A DNA stretch of 7,127 nt from Chitinophagaceae bacterium (GTDB lineage: Bacteria > Bacteroidota > Bacteroidia > Chitinophagales > Chitinophagaceae). This document shows, piece after piece, positions 6,905-7,127 of the stretch. The stretch's first letter is position 1. Each line of letters begins with the position of its first letter. The translations under genes were made by a program, and so were the position numbers. Where the stretch lies: contig JAEUVI010000249.1 in NCBI GenBank assembly GCA_016787105.1, positions 1-7,127 on the forward strand. Direction: 5' to 3'. Under the pieces are notes generated by a model. It saw only the letters and a program-made list of their open reading frames with translations. It had not been told where the DNA came from and made no database searches.

Positions 6905-6927
6905 CACAATATTTTAAAATCAACCAG

Positions 6928-7127
6928 ATGAAAAAGATAATACCGGTTTTAGTAATCATCATTTTTGCTGCGTGTAATAATTCTGAAAACTCGGGTCATG
7001 AACACGGACTTACTACTGGTGATGCAAAAACCCCTGCGGATAGCCTGATGGAATTAGTAATGGCAGGACATGATGCTGCTATGCCGAAAATGAGTAAACT
7101 ATCTGCTGCGCAAAAAAATGTGCAACT
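6928..7127 (+). CDS. Putative lipoprotein of unknown function (3' partial)
   Basis: The first 66 codons of a gene that runs off the right edge are visible. The product starts MKKII, followed by a short hydrophobic stretch (PVLVIIIFAA) and Cys16 in the lipobox FAAC. This is a signal-peptidase II site, so the protein is probably exported and lipid-anchored in the envelope. After the cysteine there is a short polar, His-containing linker (NNSENSGHEHG), then a likely helical segment with DSLMELVMAGHDAAMPKMSKL. This part resembles small Bacteroidota lipoproteins that are often mislabelled as viral A-type inclusion proteins; that is recollection, and no function is known. The A-rich leader and the -7 element just upstream support the ATG at 6928. 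It is divergent from paaZ and shows no visible functional link to it. Confidence 0.75.
   Translation, partial: MKKIIPVLVIIIFAACNNSENSGHEHGLTTGDAKTPADSLMELVMAGHDAAMPKMSKLSAAQKNVQ

Noticed and set aside
1..7127. Mobile element, defence system, CRISPR or phage island
   Set aside because: All eight genes except the edge lipoprotein belong to housekeeping or metabolic families. There are no terminal repeats, no transposase or integrase, no tandem repeats, and no evident change in base composition.

Overview
The window looks like a piece of chromosome from a Bacteroidota bacterium, most likely of the Chitinophagaceae type. This is inferred from several signs: AT-rich DNA, A-rich leaders without clear Shine-Dalgarno sites, several upstream matches to the Bacteroidota -7 promoter element TAnnTTTG, a bacterial GH3-family enzyme, and the style of the proteins. 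I see no tRNA, rRNA, CRISPR array, insertion sequence, phage gene or attachment site. The longest stretch without a gene is 211 bases.

Left part, plus strand (1-2052): the 3' part of a GH3-type acyl-adenylating enzyme whose N-terminus lies outside the window, then after 62 bases a complete FabG-type 3-oxoacyl-ACP reductase with its own predicted promoter. fabG meets an RmlD-like sugar-nucleotide reductase tail to tail. The 20-base gap and the end of the reductase gene form a hairpin with a T-run that could end transcription.

Middle and right part, minus strand (6831 down to 2073): paaZ encodes the bifunctional ring-opening hydrolase and aldehyde dehydrogenase of aerobic phenylacetyl-CoA catabolism. 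It is followed by an enoyl-CoA hydratase/isomerase-family gene and an AlkA-like DNA glycosylase gene. The last two overlap by four bases (ATGA) and must be co-transcribed. After 202 bases with a good promoter comes the RmlD-like reductase. The rest of the paa pathway (paaABCDE, paaK and others) is not in the window, so catabolism is supported by the two pathway-type enzymes only.

Right edge, plus strand (6928-7127): the first 66 codons of a small lipoprotein gene, divergent from paaZ.

Most of the window is ordinary chromosomal metabolism. The points worth a second look are: the coupling of a base-excision DNA glycosylase to a hydratase gene beside paaZ, whose pathway passes through a reactive epoxide; the loss of one of the two usual catalytic glutamates in that hydratase; an RmlD homologue with altered substrate-side motifs; and a possible link between a GH3 (auxin-conjugating family) enzyme and phenylacetate metabolism. 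I found no strong sign of a wholly new system.
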